The position numbers were made by a program, and so were the translations under genes. From Pseudomonadota bacterium (GTDB taxonomy: Bacteria; Actinomycetota; Actinomycetes; Actinomycetales; Cellulomonadaceae): a stretch of DNA of 34,631 nt. The notes under the pieces are model-generated. The model searched no databases. It saw nothing but the letters and a program-made list of their open reading frames with translations, and was not told where the DNA came from. Location: NCBI GenBank assembly GCA_021833345.1, contig JAKBFW010000009.1:1-34631 (forward strand), given 5' to 3'. Positions 8,026 to 16,071 of the stretch are shown here, in pieces (the stretch's first letter is position 1; every line of letters begins with the position of its first letter).

Positions 8026-8889
8026 ATGGCCACCGTCGCTGCGGTCATCGCCTCGACGCACCACCCGTTCTACTACCGAGCCAGCACGGCGACCGGTGAC
8101 GACCGACCACCCTTCGCCGACGAGTGGGTCACCAAGATCGAGGCGTTCCGCGAGACGCTCACCCGGGCCGAGCCCGACGTCCTGGTGATGGTCGGGAGCG
8201 ACCACTTCCACCAGCTGTGGCTCGACAACATGCCGCAGTTCCTCGTCGGGAAGGCGCCGTTCTTCGACGCGAACTTCTACAACGAGGAGCGGGAGTTCGG
8301 GCTGCCGCGGATGACCCTCCGCGGGCAGGAGGACCTCGCCGCGCACATCCTGCGCCAGGGGCTCGACGCGGACTTCGACCTGGCGTTCAGCAACGAGCTG
8401 CGGATCGACCACTCCATCACGTGCCCGATCATCACGCTGCGCCCGCAGGCCGACCTGCCGATCGTGCCGATCTACACGAACATCTTCGCCCCGCCGTTGC
8501 CGCAGCCGAAGCGGTTCGTCCAGCTCGGCCGGACGCTGCGCGAGCTCGTGGAGTCGTGGCCCGAGGACAAGCGGGTCGCGATCATCGGCACCGGGCACCT
8601 GTCGCTCGAGCTCGGAGGTCCGCGTCAGTTCGGCGAGCACGGTCCCGACCCCGAGTTCGACCGCAAGGCGGTCGACTGGATCGCGAGCGGCGACATCGAG
8701 GGCTGCCTCGCCGAGGTGACGCTCGACAGCCTGCACCACCCCGGCAACGCCACCCACGGCTTCATGGACTTCATGCTCATGATGGGCGTGGCCGGCGACG
8801 GGGCGAAGGCCGACTACGTCGACTCCCTCGACCTGTTCCACACCATGGAGGCGTACTTCACCTGGTACCCGAACGGGGTCCCGGCATGA
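8026..8889 (+). CDS. class III extradiol ring-cleavage dioxygenase, LigB-type catalytic subunit
   Basis: Iron-dependent dioxygenase (287 residues) of the LigB superfamily, which opens catechol-, protocatechuate- or gallate-type rings next to the hydroxyls. His12 (STHHP) and His60 (SDHFH) match the two Fe-binding histidines of LigB (His12, His61); His191 (GTGHLSLE) matches the catalytic acid-base His195. The third ligand, Glu242 in LigB, should fall in the segment at 240-250, which reads GNATHGFMDFM and has no Glu; see findings. AAAGGAG lies 7 bases before the ATG. The stop overlaps the small-subunit start (ATGA). It follows the lyase gene by 66 bp in the same operon. The precise ring substrate cannot be predicted. 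Confidence 0.9.
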   Translation: MATVAAVIASTHHPFYYRASTATGDDRPPFADEWVTKIEAFRETLTRAEPDVLVMVGSDHFHQLWLDNMPQFLVGKAPFFDANFYNEEREFGLPRMTLRGQEDLAAHILRQGLDADFDLAFSNELRIDHSITCPIITLRPQADLPIVPIYTNIFAPPLPQPKRFVQLGRTLRELVESWPEDKRVAIIGTGHLSLELGGPRQFGEHGPDPEFDRKAVDWIASGDIEGCLAEVTLDSLHHPGNATHGFMDFMLMMGVAGDGAKADYVDSLDLFHTMEAYFTWYPNGVPA

Positions 8890-9245
8890 GCACGTACCTG
8901 CTGGACAAGTTCCTCTTCACGGTCGACCGCGACCCGGCGCTCGTCGAGCGCTACCGCGAGGACCCCGTCGGCACGGTGACGTGGTGGGAGCAGGAGATGG
9001 CGAACACGCTGCTCCACTGCATCCCTGCCGAGAAGACCACCTGGCTGGCCTTCACCCCCGAGGAGCGCCGGGCGCTGAGCGAGCACGACCACGTCGCCCT
9101 GTTCGAGCTCGGTGCGCACCCGTTCCTCACACTGACGCTCTTCATCGCGATGTTCGAGCGCGATCACGGCCCTCTCGAGTACCAGCGGGCCTACGGCCGG
9201 GCGATGCAGCACATCTCGATGCCTTATCCGGACATCGCCACCTGA
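8886..9245 (+). CDS. LigA-type small subunit of the extradiol dioxygenase
   Basis: A 119-residue, mostly helical protein of the LigA superfamily, the non-catalytic alpha subunit that covers the LigB active site in protocatechuate 4,5-dioxygenase. The pattern LLDKFLFTVDRDPALVERY at 5-23, then TPEERRALSEHDHVALFELGAHPFL, is diagnostic. Here the catalytic gene comes first and the small subunit second, the reverse of ligA-ligB in Sphingobium; the ATGA overlap at 8886-8889 predicts equal amounts and co-assembly. The C-terminus contains FERDHGPLEYQRAYG. This family is sometimes misnamed protocatechuate 3,4-dioxygenase in databases, which would be wrong here because no intradiol domain is present. 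Confidence 0.86.
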   Translation: MSTYLLDKFLFTVDRDPALVERYREDPVGTVTWWEQEMANTLLHCIPAEKTTWLAFTPEERRALSEHDHVALFELGAHPFLTLTLFIAMFERDHGPLEYQRAYGRAMQHISMPYPDIAT

Positions 9246-9327
9246 CCACCGCGGGTGCTCGCCCGGTCACCGCAAGCACCGGCACATCGATCCGGGGCGA
9301 GGGTTGCCCCGACCGAGGAGGGTCTGC

Positions 9328-10305
9328 GTGTTCGCTGCTCTGCTGCACACCCATGGCGAGGCGCCGACGTACGGAGCTCGTCCTGACCCGGTGCGGGCGC
9401 CGGAGCACACGCTCGTGCGGGTCGCGGCGGCGCCTGTCGTTCCTCTCGACCTGCTCTGCGCGTCCGGGACGTCCTACCTGGGGCGACCCGACGTGCCGTA
9501 CGTCCCGGGCGTGCAGGGGGTGGGCACGGTCGAGGAGTCCGACGTGATGGCCCCCGGTACCCGCGTATGGTTCGCGACCTCGGCGGGCATGAGGCCGGGC
9601 GACGGCAGCCTCGCCGAGCTGTGCGCGGTGCCGGATGCCGATCTGGTCGCGCTCGAGGCCCCGGTTCCGGACGCGGCGGTCGCCGCCCTCGGTCTGTCGG
9701 CCGTCGCCGCGTGGATGGCGCTCAGCTGGCGGGCGCGGCTGCGGCCGACGGAGCACGTCCTCGTCCTGGGCGCCGGTGGGGCCGTCGGTCAGGCGTCCAT
9801 CGGTGCGGCGCGCGCGCTCGGCGCCGGTCGGGTCACGGCGGTCTGCCGCTCCGTCGAGGCGCAGGATCGCGCCCGCAGAGCCGGGGCCGACGAGGTCGTG
9901 CCGATGGCCTCCGACGTCGACGAGCTCACCGCCCTGCTGCGCGAGGTCACCGGCGGCTCCGTGGACGTGGTCATCGATCCGGTGTTCGGGGTCGCGGCGA
10001 CGGCCGCATCGCGGATCCTGGCGGACGGCGGTCGGCTGGTGAACATCGGGGGAGCGTCGGGCGACGAGGCGACGTTCTCCTCCGCGGTCCTGCGGGGTCG
10101 CTCCGCCCAGATCCTCGGCTACACCAACAACTCCCTCGCGCTCGGTCAGCGCCGGGACGCGCTGGCGGCAGTCCTCGCTCACGCCGCTTCGGGTCGGCTC
10201 ACCGTGGCATACGAGACCCAGCCCCTGCACTCCGTCGCGGACGCGTGGAGACGGCAGGCGACCGGCGGCGTCGCCGGTCGGTTGGTCCTCACGATCGCGC
10301 GCTGA
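9328..10305 (+). CDS. MDR-superfamily oxidoreductase, zinc-free quinone-reductase-like
   Basis: A NAD(P)H-dependent oxidoreductase of 325 residues. The N-terminal half is a GroES-like fold with PYVPGVQGVGTVEE at 57-70; the Rossmann domain starts at about 142 with the nucleotide loop GAGGAVG (148-154). The GHE and four-cysteine zinc motifs of alcohol dehydrogenases are absent, so it resembles quinone oxidoreductases and enoyl reductases. The GTG at 9328 is chosen because AGGAGGG ends 6 bases before it; a TTG further upstream at 9304 would place that ribosome site inside the gene. It lies 82 bp after the dioxygenase small subunit on the same strand, so it may be the last gene of the catabolic operon and could reduce a ring-cleavage product. 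The substrate is unknown. Confidence 0.85.
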   Translation: MFAALLHTHGEAPTYGARPDPVRAPEHTLVRVAAAPVVPLDLLCASGTSYLGRPDVPYVPGVQGVGTVEESDVMAPGTRVWFATSAGMRPGDGSLAELCAVPDADLVALEAPVPDAAVAALGLSAVAAWMALSWRARLRPTEHVLVLGAGGAVGQASIGAARALGAGRVTAVCRSVEAQDRARRAGADEVVPMASDVDELTALLREVTGGSVDVVIDPVFGVAATAASRILADGGRLVNIGGASGDEATFSSAVLRGRSAQILGYTNNSLALGQRRDALAAVLAHAASGRLTVAYETQPLHSVADAWRRQATGGVAGRLVLTIAR

Positions 10306-10316
10306 CGATCGCACCG

Positions 10317-10342
10317 ACAGCGCGGCGTCGGCTCCGCGCTGT
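10317..10342. terminator. bidirectional hairpin between convergent oxidoreductase and response regulator
   Basis: A perfect 9-bp stem ACAGCGCGG / CCGCGCTGT encloses an 8-base loop, 12 bases after the oxidoreductase stop. The genes on both sides converge here. No T-run follows, as is common for actinobacterial terminators. The right arm's CTCCGCGCTGT recurs about 20 bases further on. Confidence 0.6.
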
Positions 10343-10408
10343 GGTCCCGGATCTCCGCGCTGTCGCGTCGGCGCCGGAGGGTCGGATCGCAGCGGTCGCC
10401 GCCACGGG

Positions 10409-11137
10409 TCACCGGGTGCCGCCCGAGCGCGGAGCCGCCGGGCGGCGTTCGACACCGTCGGACGGGCCCACCCACCGGTAGAGGTGCTCCGGTCGACCGG
10501 CGGCGCCGTAGCGCAGCCGGTAGTCGACCGTTCCGGCGTCGGACAGGTAACGCAGGTAGCGGCGTGCTACCCCTGGGCTGATCTCGGCGTCGCTCGCGAC
10601 GTCGCCGGCGGAGATGCCGCTCGACGACTCCCGCAGCACCTGAACGACGAGCGCGAGCGTCGGCGCCGAGATGTTCTTCGGCAGCGAGTCGACGCCGGCA
10701 GATCGAAGCGTGCCGTAGACGCGGTCGACGCTCCGCTGGTCGGCCTCGGCCATGTGCTGCAGGCGTTGGCGCGCGACGGCGTAGGTCTCCAGGCGCTCGC
10801 GGAAGATCTCGAACGTGAACGGCTTGACGAGGTAGTGCGCGACGCCGAGGTGCATCGCGCCGCGCAGGATGTCGACGTCCTTCGCCGACGTGATCGCGAT
10901 GACGTCGATCTCGAGCCCGGGGGTTGCGCGGAGCCGTCGGAGGACCTCGACGCCGTTGAGGTCCGGGAGGTACACGTCGAGCAGCACCAGGTCCGGGAGC
11001 TGTTCGGCGACGAGGGCGAGCGCGGCCGCGCCGGTGCTCGCCGTACCGACGATCTCGAAGCCGGGCACCCGCTCGGTGAACTGCCGATGTATCGAGACGG
11101 CCATGAAGTCGTCGTCCACGATGACGGTGCGGATCAT
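10409..11137 (-). CDS. response regulator, CitB/DcuR type
   Basis: Two-domain response regulator of 242 residues. The receiver has the acidic triad at 8-10 (VDDD), phospho-acceptor Asp54 (VLLDVYLPDLNG) and Lys105 (YLVKPF). The output region at about 150-205 is a winged-helix segment (SAGDVASDAEISPGVARRYLRYL) as in the CitB/DcuR/DctR group, which respond to citrate or C4-dicarboxylates. The C-terminal tail is Pro/Arg-rich. Its ATG overlaps the stop of the sensor kinase gene (ATGA at 11134-11137). Targets are probably the divergent ABC importer and perhaps the dioxygenase operon; this is inferred from position. Confidence 0.92.
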   Translation of the reverse strand: MIRTVIVDDDFMAVSIHRQFTERVPGFEIVGTASTGAAALALVAEQLPDLVLLDVYLPDLNGVEVLRRLRATPGLEIDVIAITSAKDVDILRGAMHLGVAHYLVKPFTFEIFRERLETYAVARQRLQHMAEADQRSVDRVYGTLRSAGVDSLPKNISAPTLALVVQVLRESSSGISAGDVASDAEISPGVARRYLRYLSDAGTVDYRLRYGAAGRPEHLYRWVGPSDGVERRPAAPRSGGTR

Positions 11138-12762
11138 GGTGTGAGGACCTCCTGGATCCCCTGCTGGTGGAGGACGGGAAGGGTGACGGTGAAGACGGCA
11201 CCGTCGATGTTGTCGACGACGACGCGGCCGTCGTGACGTCGGACGGCCTGCGTCACGAGGGCGAGGCCCAGGCCTCGGCGACGGCCCTTCCCGTTGGCGA
11301 CCTTGGTGGTGAATCCCTCGCGGAAGATCTCGGCGGACATCGACGGGTCGATCCCCGGCCCGGAGTCGTGCACGCGCAGGGTGAGCTCGGAGTCCTGCAC
11401 CCCGAGCGAGACGTCCACGTGACCGCCGGTGCCGCCCTGCGCCGCGGAGTCGAGCGCGTTGTCGATCAGGTTGCCGAGGATCGTCACGAGGCTCCGTGGG
11501 TCGACCAGGCCCTCGGGGAGGTCCGTGAGCATCGAGACCCGGAGGGTGATGCCCCGCTCGCTCGCGACCGACGCCTTGCCGAGCAGCAGCGCGGACACGA
11601 TCGGGTCACCGATCTGGTCGACGAGCGCCGCCGCGAGCTCCTGGTGCAGCGACGAGTTCAGGTTGACGAACTGGACGGCCTCCGCGTGGCGACCGAGCTC
11701 GAGGAGGCCGCCGATCACGTGCAGACGGTTCGCGAACTCGTGCTCCTGCGCACGCAGGGCGTCGGCGAGGGTACGGACGTCGTTCAGCTCGTGCAGCAGC
11801 CCGTCGAGCTCGGTGCGGTCGCGGAGCGTCACGACGGCGCCCACCGGGTGTCCGTGCACCTCGACGGGCATCCGGTTCACGACCACGATGCGGTCGCCGA
11901 CGAGCACGACCTCGTCGCGGCCGGTCACCTGACCGGTCAGCACGTCGCGGAGCCGCCCGGGTGGCGCCACCGCGGAGAGGTCGCGCCCGAGCGCCGTCGA
12001 GTCGATCCCGATCAGGCGCGTCGCCTCGTCGTTCACGAGGGTGACCCGTCCGGCGGAGTCGATCGTCAGCGCGCCCTCGCGCACGCTGTGCAGCATCGCC
12101 TCGCGCTGCTCCAGCAGCGCCGCGATGTCGTGCGGCTCGAGCCCGAAGGTCTGCCGCTTGACCCGCCGCGCCAGCAGGAGCGACCCGAGCGCCCCGAGAG
12201 CGAGGCCGAGCAGCGGCGGGACCGACGACTCGGGCAGCCGCGCGGCCAGCTCCGAGCTGACCTTGGCCTCGAGCACGCCGACCGAGACGAGCCCCACGAT
12301 CGAGCCGTCGGCCGCACGGATGGGCACCTTGGCGCGCATCGACCTGCCGAGCGAGCCGCTCTGCACGCCGACGAACGTGTTCCCGGCCAGCACCGACTTC
12401 ACGGACTCGTCCGGGTCGGAGAGCAGGGACGTGCCGATGAGCTGCGGGTTCGGGTGCGAGTACCGGATCCCGTGGCGGTCTGCGACGACGATGAACGCCG
12501 CACCGGTCGCGGCCCGGACGTGTTCGGCGATCGGGTCGATCACGTAGGCCGGCTCGGGCGCCGTCAGCCCCGAGACGATGTCGGGCATCGAGGCGATCGT
12601 GCGGGCGATCGCGAGCGAGGTCTCCCCGGTGCGCTGGTCGAGCACGCGCCTGGCCTGGGCGACCGACACGGCGAACCCGGCGATGACGGTCAGCAGGATG
12701 ATCACGATCTGCAGCACGAAGATCTGCGTCGAGAGCCGCTGGCGTTCACCGATGAGTGCCAT
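11134..12762 (-). CDS. sensor histidine kinase, CitA/DcuS type
   Basis: Membrane sensor kinase of 542 residues. TM1 is at about 14-35, an extracytoplasmic PAS/Cache-like sensor at about 36-180 (with VVADRHGIRYSHPNP and GTSLLSDPDE as in CitA/DcuS), TM2 at about 182-200, a cytoplasmic PAS at about 225-330, the phospho-acceptor His341 in EHEFANRLH, and an ATPase domain with LIDNALDSA, DSGPGID and RRRGLGLAL. CitA/DcuS sensors bind citrate or C4-dicarboxylates, but the ligand here could be another carboxylate. The ATG at 12762 begins directly before TM1; a GTG at 12834 would add 24 residues with no hydrophobic or conserved content. No good ribosome site precedes 12762, so the start is likely but not certain. 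Divergent from the ABC importer. Confidence 0.92.
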   Translation of the reverse strand: MALIGERQRLSTQIFVLQIVIILLTVIAGFAVSVAQARRVLDQRTGETSLAIARTIASMPDIVSGLTAPEPAYVIDPIAEHVRAATGAAFIVVADRHGIRYSHPNPQLIGTSLLSDPDESVKSVLAGNTFVGVQSGSLGRSMRAKVPIRAADGSIVGLVSVGVLEAKVSSELAARLPESSVPPLLGLALGALGSLLLARRVKRQTFGLEPHDIAALLEQREAMLHSVREGALTIDSAGRVTLVNDEATRLIGIDSTALGRDLSAVAPPGRLRDVLTGQVTGRDEVVLVGDRIVVVNRMPVEVHGHPVGAVVTLRDRTELDGLLHELNDVRTLADALRAQEHEFANRLHVIGGLLELGRHAEAVQFVNLNSSLHQELAAALVDQIGDPIVSALLLGKASVASERGITLRVSMLTDLPEGLVDPRSLVTILGNLIDNALDSAAQGGTGGHVDVSLGVQDSELTLRVHDSGPGIDPSMSAEIFREGFTTKVANGKGRRRGLGLALVTQAVRRHDGRVVVDNIDGAVFTVTLPVLHQQGIQEVLTP

Positions 12763-12863
12763 TGCTGGATCGTAGTGCGACCTAGGTCCCAGAGATCCGC
12801 GACCGCAATCGTCAACAAAGGCCGCAGCGACCACTTGACGCCATCTAGCGACGAAATCTGGAC

Positions 12864-12885
12864 GTCACATGTGACCTCGCTCACA
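12864..12885. promoter_or_regulatory. perfect Crp/GlxR-type operator before the ABC importer
   Basis: TGTGA-CCTCGC-TCACA at 12870-12885 is an exact match to the Crp/GlxR consensus. It overlaps a second 12-bp palindrome, GTCACATGTGAC, at 12864-12875. The reverse complement of the whole block aligns with the site at 5760-5780 (GTGA-N5-GTCACATGT in both). It lies in the divergent region between sensor kinase and ABC ATPase, centred about 55 bp before the ATPase start. A TTGACG at 12835-12840 could be a -35 for the importer but no convincing -10 follows. Confidence 0.65.
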
Positions 12886-12932
12886 GTCGTCTCACCCGGT
12901 GATCGCACCACGAGATGAGAGGACCACCAGGC

Positions 12933-13862
12933 ATGACCCCCATCAGCCAGACCCCGACGGGCGCAGCCCGTGAGGCCGCCGGCGCCCTCCCGGCGCCGCA
13001 CGCGGCGACCCGAGCCGCCGGTGCGAACGAGGCGCAGGAACGATCGCGCATCGAGATCGTCGGCGTCACGAAGAGGTTCGTCTCGCCGACGGGGACCGCG
13101 ATGACCGCCCTGCGGGACGTGAGCTTCTCGGTCGAGCCGGGGCAGTTCTGCGCGGTCGTCGGACCGACCGGCTGCGGGAAGTCGACGACCTTGACCATGG
13201 TCGCCGGCCTCGAGCGGCCGTCCGCCGGCGTCGTGCGGGTCGGCGGCCAGGCGGTCGACGGCATCGCGGACCACATGAGCTTCATGTTCCAGAGCGATGC
13301 CCTGCTGCCCTGGAAGAGCGTCCTGCAGAACGTCGCCCTCGGTCCGCGGTTCCGCGGTGTCCCGAAGTCGGAGGCGCTCGCGAAGGCCCGCGAGTGGATC
13401 CGCGTCGTCGGGCTGTCCGGGTTCGAGGACCACCACCCGCACCAGCTGTCCGGCGGCATGCGCAAGCGTGCGACGCTCGCCGCGTCGTTGATCAGCGAGC
13501 CCTCGATCCTGCTCATGGACGAGCCGTTCGGCGCCCTCGACGTCCAGACCAAGGCGATCATGTCGAACGAGCTCCTGACCCTCTGGGAGCGGACCAGGCC
13601 GTCGGTCCTCTTCATCACGCACGACCTCGAGGAAGCGGTCGCGCTTGCGGACCGGGTGGTCGTCATGACCGCGGGTCCCGGGACGGTCAAGGCCGTCTAC
13701 GACATCGACCTCCCGCGCCCGCGTGGCGCCGTGCAGGAGATCCGCTTCGAGCCGCGGTTCCTCGAGCTCCACCAGCAGATCTGGGAGTCGCTGCGCGAGG
13801 AGGTCGAGCGCGCGTACGCCCGAACCGGACGCACCACCGAGACCCGAGGAGGACGGCAGTGA
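12933..13862 (+). CDS. ABC transporter ATPase, NitT/TauT (nitrate/taurine/HMP) family
   Basis: Cytoplasmic ATP-binding subunit of 309 residues. Walker A GPTGCGKST is at 77-85 with Lys83, followed by the Q-loop (MFQSDALLPWKSVLQNV), signature LSGGM, Walker B LLMDEPFGALD and the switch His in FITHDLEEAV. The LLPWK...NVALG pattern is typical of importers for nitrate, sulfonates, pyrimidine precursors and some aromatic acids. About 40 low-complexity residues precede the domain. An ATG at 12915 is also in frame, but AGAGGA lies 8 bases before 12933. The stop overlaps the permease start (GTGA). It is the first gene of the importer operon and lies beside the Crp/GlxR-type site. Confidence 0.93.
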   Translation: MTPISQTPTGAAREAAGALPAPHAATRAAGANEAQERSRIEIVGVTKRFVSPTGTAMTALRDVSFSVEPGQFCAVVGPTGCGKSTTLTMVAGLERPSAGVVRVGGQAVDGIADHMSFMFQSDALLPWKSVLQNVALGPRFRGVPKSEALAKAREWIRVVGLSGFEDHHPHQLSGGMRKRATLAASLISEPSILLMDEPFGALDVQTKAIMSNELLTLWERTRPSVLFITHDLEEAVALADRVVVMTAGPGTVKAVYDIDLPRPRGAVQEIRFEPRFLELHQQIWESLREEVERAYARTGRTTETRGGRQ

Positions 13863-14773
13863 ACCACCAGATCTCGACCGTGAGCGACGCGAAGGCGCTC
13901 GCCGCGATCCAGGAGGACCTCCGCCAGACGCCTCCCGGCGACGAGGCGTCGATCGCCGACGCCGCCCGTGCACGGCGCCGGCGACGACGGATCCAGGTCC
14001 AGGCGGCGCGGGTCGCCGCCGTGATCGTGATCGTCGGGGGGTGGCAGCTGTTCACCGCCCTGAAGGTCGTCGACCCGTTCTTCTTCGGGCAGCCGACCGG
14101 GATCGCGCACCAGCTCGTGGACTGGGTCCAGAACGGCACGCCCTACGGCTCGTTGTGGTTGCAGATCGAGGTCACGATGAAGGAGGCGCTCGGGGGCTTC
14201 GTCTACGGCACCCTCGCCGGCATCGTGCTCGGCGTGCTGCTCGGTCAGGTGCCGTTCCTCGCCGACGTGCTCGGGCCGTTCATCAAGGTGCTCAACGCGG
14301 TCCCGCGCATCGTGCTCGGCTCGATCTTCGTGGTGTGGCTCGGTTTCGGTCCGACGTCGAAGATCCTGCTCGCATCCGTCCTGGTGTTCTTCGTGGTCTT
14401 CTTCAACGCGTTCCAGGGCGTCCGTGAGGTCGACCGCAACCTGCTCGCGAACGTGCGGGTGCTCGGTGCGTCGCGGTCCCAGGTGATCCGGGACGTCGTG
14501 CTCCCCTCGGCCGTCGTGTGGATCATCGCGAGCCTGCACGTCGCCTTCGGCTTCGCGATCATCGGGGCGATCGTGGGGGAGTTCCTGGGCTCGCAGGAGG
14601 GGCTCGGCCTGCTCATCTCGTACTCGCAGAACCACTTCCTCCCCGACGGCATCTTCACCGCGATGCTCATCATCGCGGTGATCGCCCTCACCGCCGAGGG
14701 CCTCATCAGCCAGCTCGAGAAGCGCCTGCTCAGCTGGCGTCCCGGCACCCACGTCGAGACCGCCGGGCTCTAG
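13859..14773 (+). CDS. ABC transporter permease, NitT/TauT family
   Basis: Inner-membrane permease of 304 residues with a long charged cytoplasmic N-terminus (ARARRRRRRIQ at about 36-46) and about six membrane segments from residue 48 on. The EAA coupling loop is visible as RVLGASRSQVIRDVVLPSA. The protein pairs with the preceding ATPase and the following lipoprotein. The GTG at 13859 overlaps the ATPase stop and has AGGAGG about 6 bases upstream, which settles the start. Confidence 0.92.
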   Translation: MNHQISTVSDAKALAAIQEDLRQTPPGDEASIADAARARRRRRRIQVQAARVAAVIVIVGGWQLFTALKVVDPFFFGQPTGIAHQLVDWVQNGTPYGSLWLQIEVTMKEALGGFVYGTLAGIVLGVLLGQVPFLADVLGPFIKVLNAVPRIVLGSIFVVWLGFGPTSKILLASVLVFFVVFFNAFQGVREVDRNLLANVRVLGASRSQVIRDVVLPSAVVWIIASLHVAFGFAIIGAIVGEFLGSQEGLGLLISYSQNHFLPDGIFTAMLIIAVIALTAEGLISQLEKRLLSWRPGTHVETAGL

Positions 14774-14959
14774 TCCCGGACCGCCACCGCTCGGACCCCG
14801 GCGACAGCTGTGCCCACCGGGACCGCCGCCCAGACCCACACCCGGTGCCCGCCAGCACCGAGGTGACCACCGACACCGGGAGGTGCCGCACCACCAGACC
14901 CTGACCCGATCGCACCCCTGTGCACACGCACATCAGCTCTCAACGAGGAGAAGCGAGAC

Positions 14960-16054
14960 ATGACCAGACGAGTGCTCACCCGAACGATGACGGGGATCCT
15001 GGCCGCAGCGGTGGCGACGTCCCTCGCCGCCTGCAGCAGCGCTGCGAGCGGTAGCGGTGGCGGCACGACGGCCGCCACCAACGGCAACGCGGCCTTCGCC
15101 TCCATGCCGACCGTGACCATGATGGTCGGCGGGATCGACAAGCAGATCTACCTGCCGTACCAGCTCGCCGCGGGGCTCGGGTACTACACGAAGTACGGCG
15201 TCAACATGGTGCTGAGCACCGAGGAGTCGGGCGGTGTCGGCGCCGAGGACGCGGTCGCGTCGGGCCAGGTCGACATGGCCGGCGCCTGGTACGTGCACAC
15301 GATCGACTTCCAGCAGGCGGGCAAGGACGTCATCGGCATCGCCCAGCTGGCGGGTGCGCCGGGCGAGCGCGAGATGTGCTCGACCGGGTCGAACGTCACG
15401 TCCGCCGCCGACTGGGCCGGGAAGACGGTCGGCGTGACCGACCTCGGGTCGGGCACCGACGACCTGACGCTGTACATGGCCTCGAAGGCCGGCGTGACGT
15501 CCCAGCAGTTCCACCGCCAGGGCGTCGGTGCCGGCGACACGCTCGTCGCTGCCCTCCAGCACCACACGATCGTGTGCGGGATGACCACGCAGCCGACGGT
15601 CGCGGCTCTCGAGTCCAAGGGCCTCGCCTACTCCGCGATCGACCTGGCCTCGACGGCCGGTGCGACGAAGGCTCTCGGCGGGCCGTTCCCGGCCGCTTCG
15701 GTCCTCGTCCAGAAGTCGTGGCTCGACGCGAACAAGGACACCGCGCAGAAGGTCGTGGACGCGCTGGTCGCAACCATGCACTACATCGCGACGCACAGCG
15801 CGTCCGACATCGCGGACCACCTGCCGCCGGGCTTCGTGTCGAACAGCCTGGTCACCAAGGCCGACTACATCAAGGCTCTCGACACCGACAAGGGGCAGTT
15901 CCTCCCGGACGGCATGATGCCGGCGAACGGACCGGAGACGGTCCTTGCCGTCGAGAAGGGTGCCGGGAACATCAAGAAGACGATCGATCTCCCGTCGACG
16001 TACACCAACGACTACGTGATCGCCGCGAACAAGCTGGAGGGCTACACCAAGTAG
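14960..16054 (+). CDS. ABC transporter substrate-binding lipoprotein, NMT1/TauA-like
   Basis: Extracytoplasmic binding protein of 364 residues. The signal peptide (RRVLTRTM, then a hydrophobic Ala/Leu stretch) ends in lipobox LAAC with Cys25, so it is probably lipid-anchored outside the membrane. The mature part after a Gly/Ser/Thr linker has the NMT1/THI5-TauA fold: VTMMVGGIDKQIYLPYQLAAGLGYY, a GVGAEDAVASGQVDMAG loop, and GVTDLGSGTDD. Ligands of this family include nitrate, sulfonates, pyrimidine precursors and aromatic acids. A 186-bp spacer separates it from the permease; GAGGAGA lies 9 bases before the ATG. The spacer holds no ORF or clear hairpin. A very strong terminator follows. Given the neighbours, the ligand is plausibly the aromatic substrate of the dioxygenase. 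Confidence 0.92.
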   Translation: MTRRVLTRTMTGILAAAVATSLAACSSAASGSGGGTTAATNGNAAFASMPTVTMMVGGIDKQIYLPYQLAAGLGYYTKYGVNMVLSTEESGGVGAEDAVASGQVDMAGAWYVHTIDFQQAGKDVIGIAQLAGAPGEREMCSTGSNVTSAADWAGKTVGVTDLGSGTDDLTLYMASKAGVTSQQFHRQGVGAGDTLVAALQHHTIVCGMTTQPTVAALESKGLAYSAIDLASTAGATKALGGPFPAASVLVQKSWLDANKDTAQKVVDALVATMHYIATHSASDIADHLPPGFVSNSLVTKADYIKALDTDKGQFLPDGMMPANGPETVLAVEKGAGNIKKTIDLPSTYTNDYVIAANKLEGYTK

Positions 16055-16071
16055 TCGCCGTCGTCACACGA

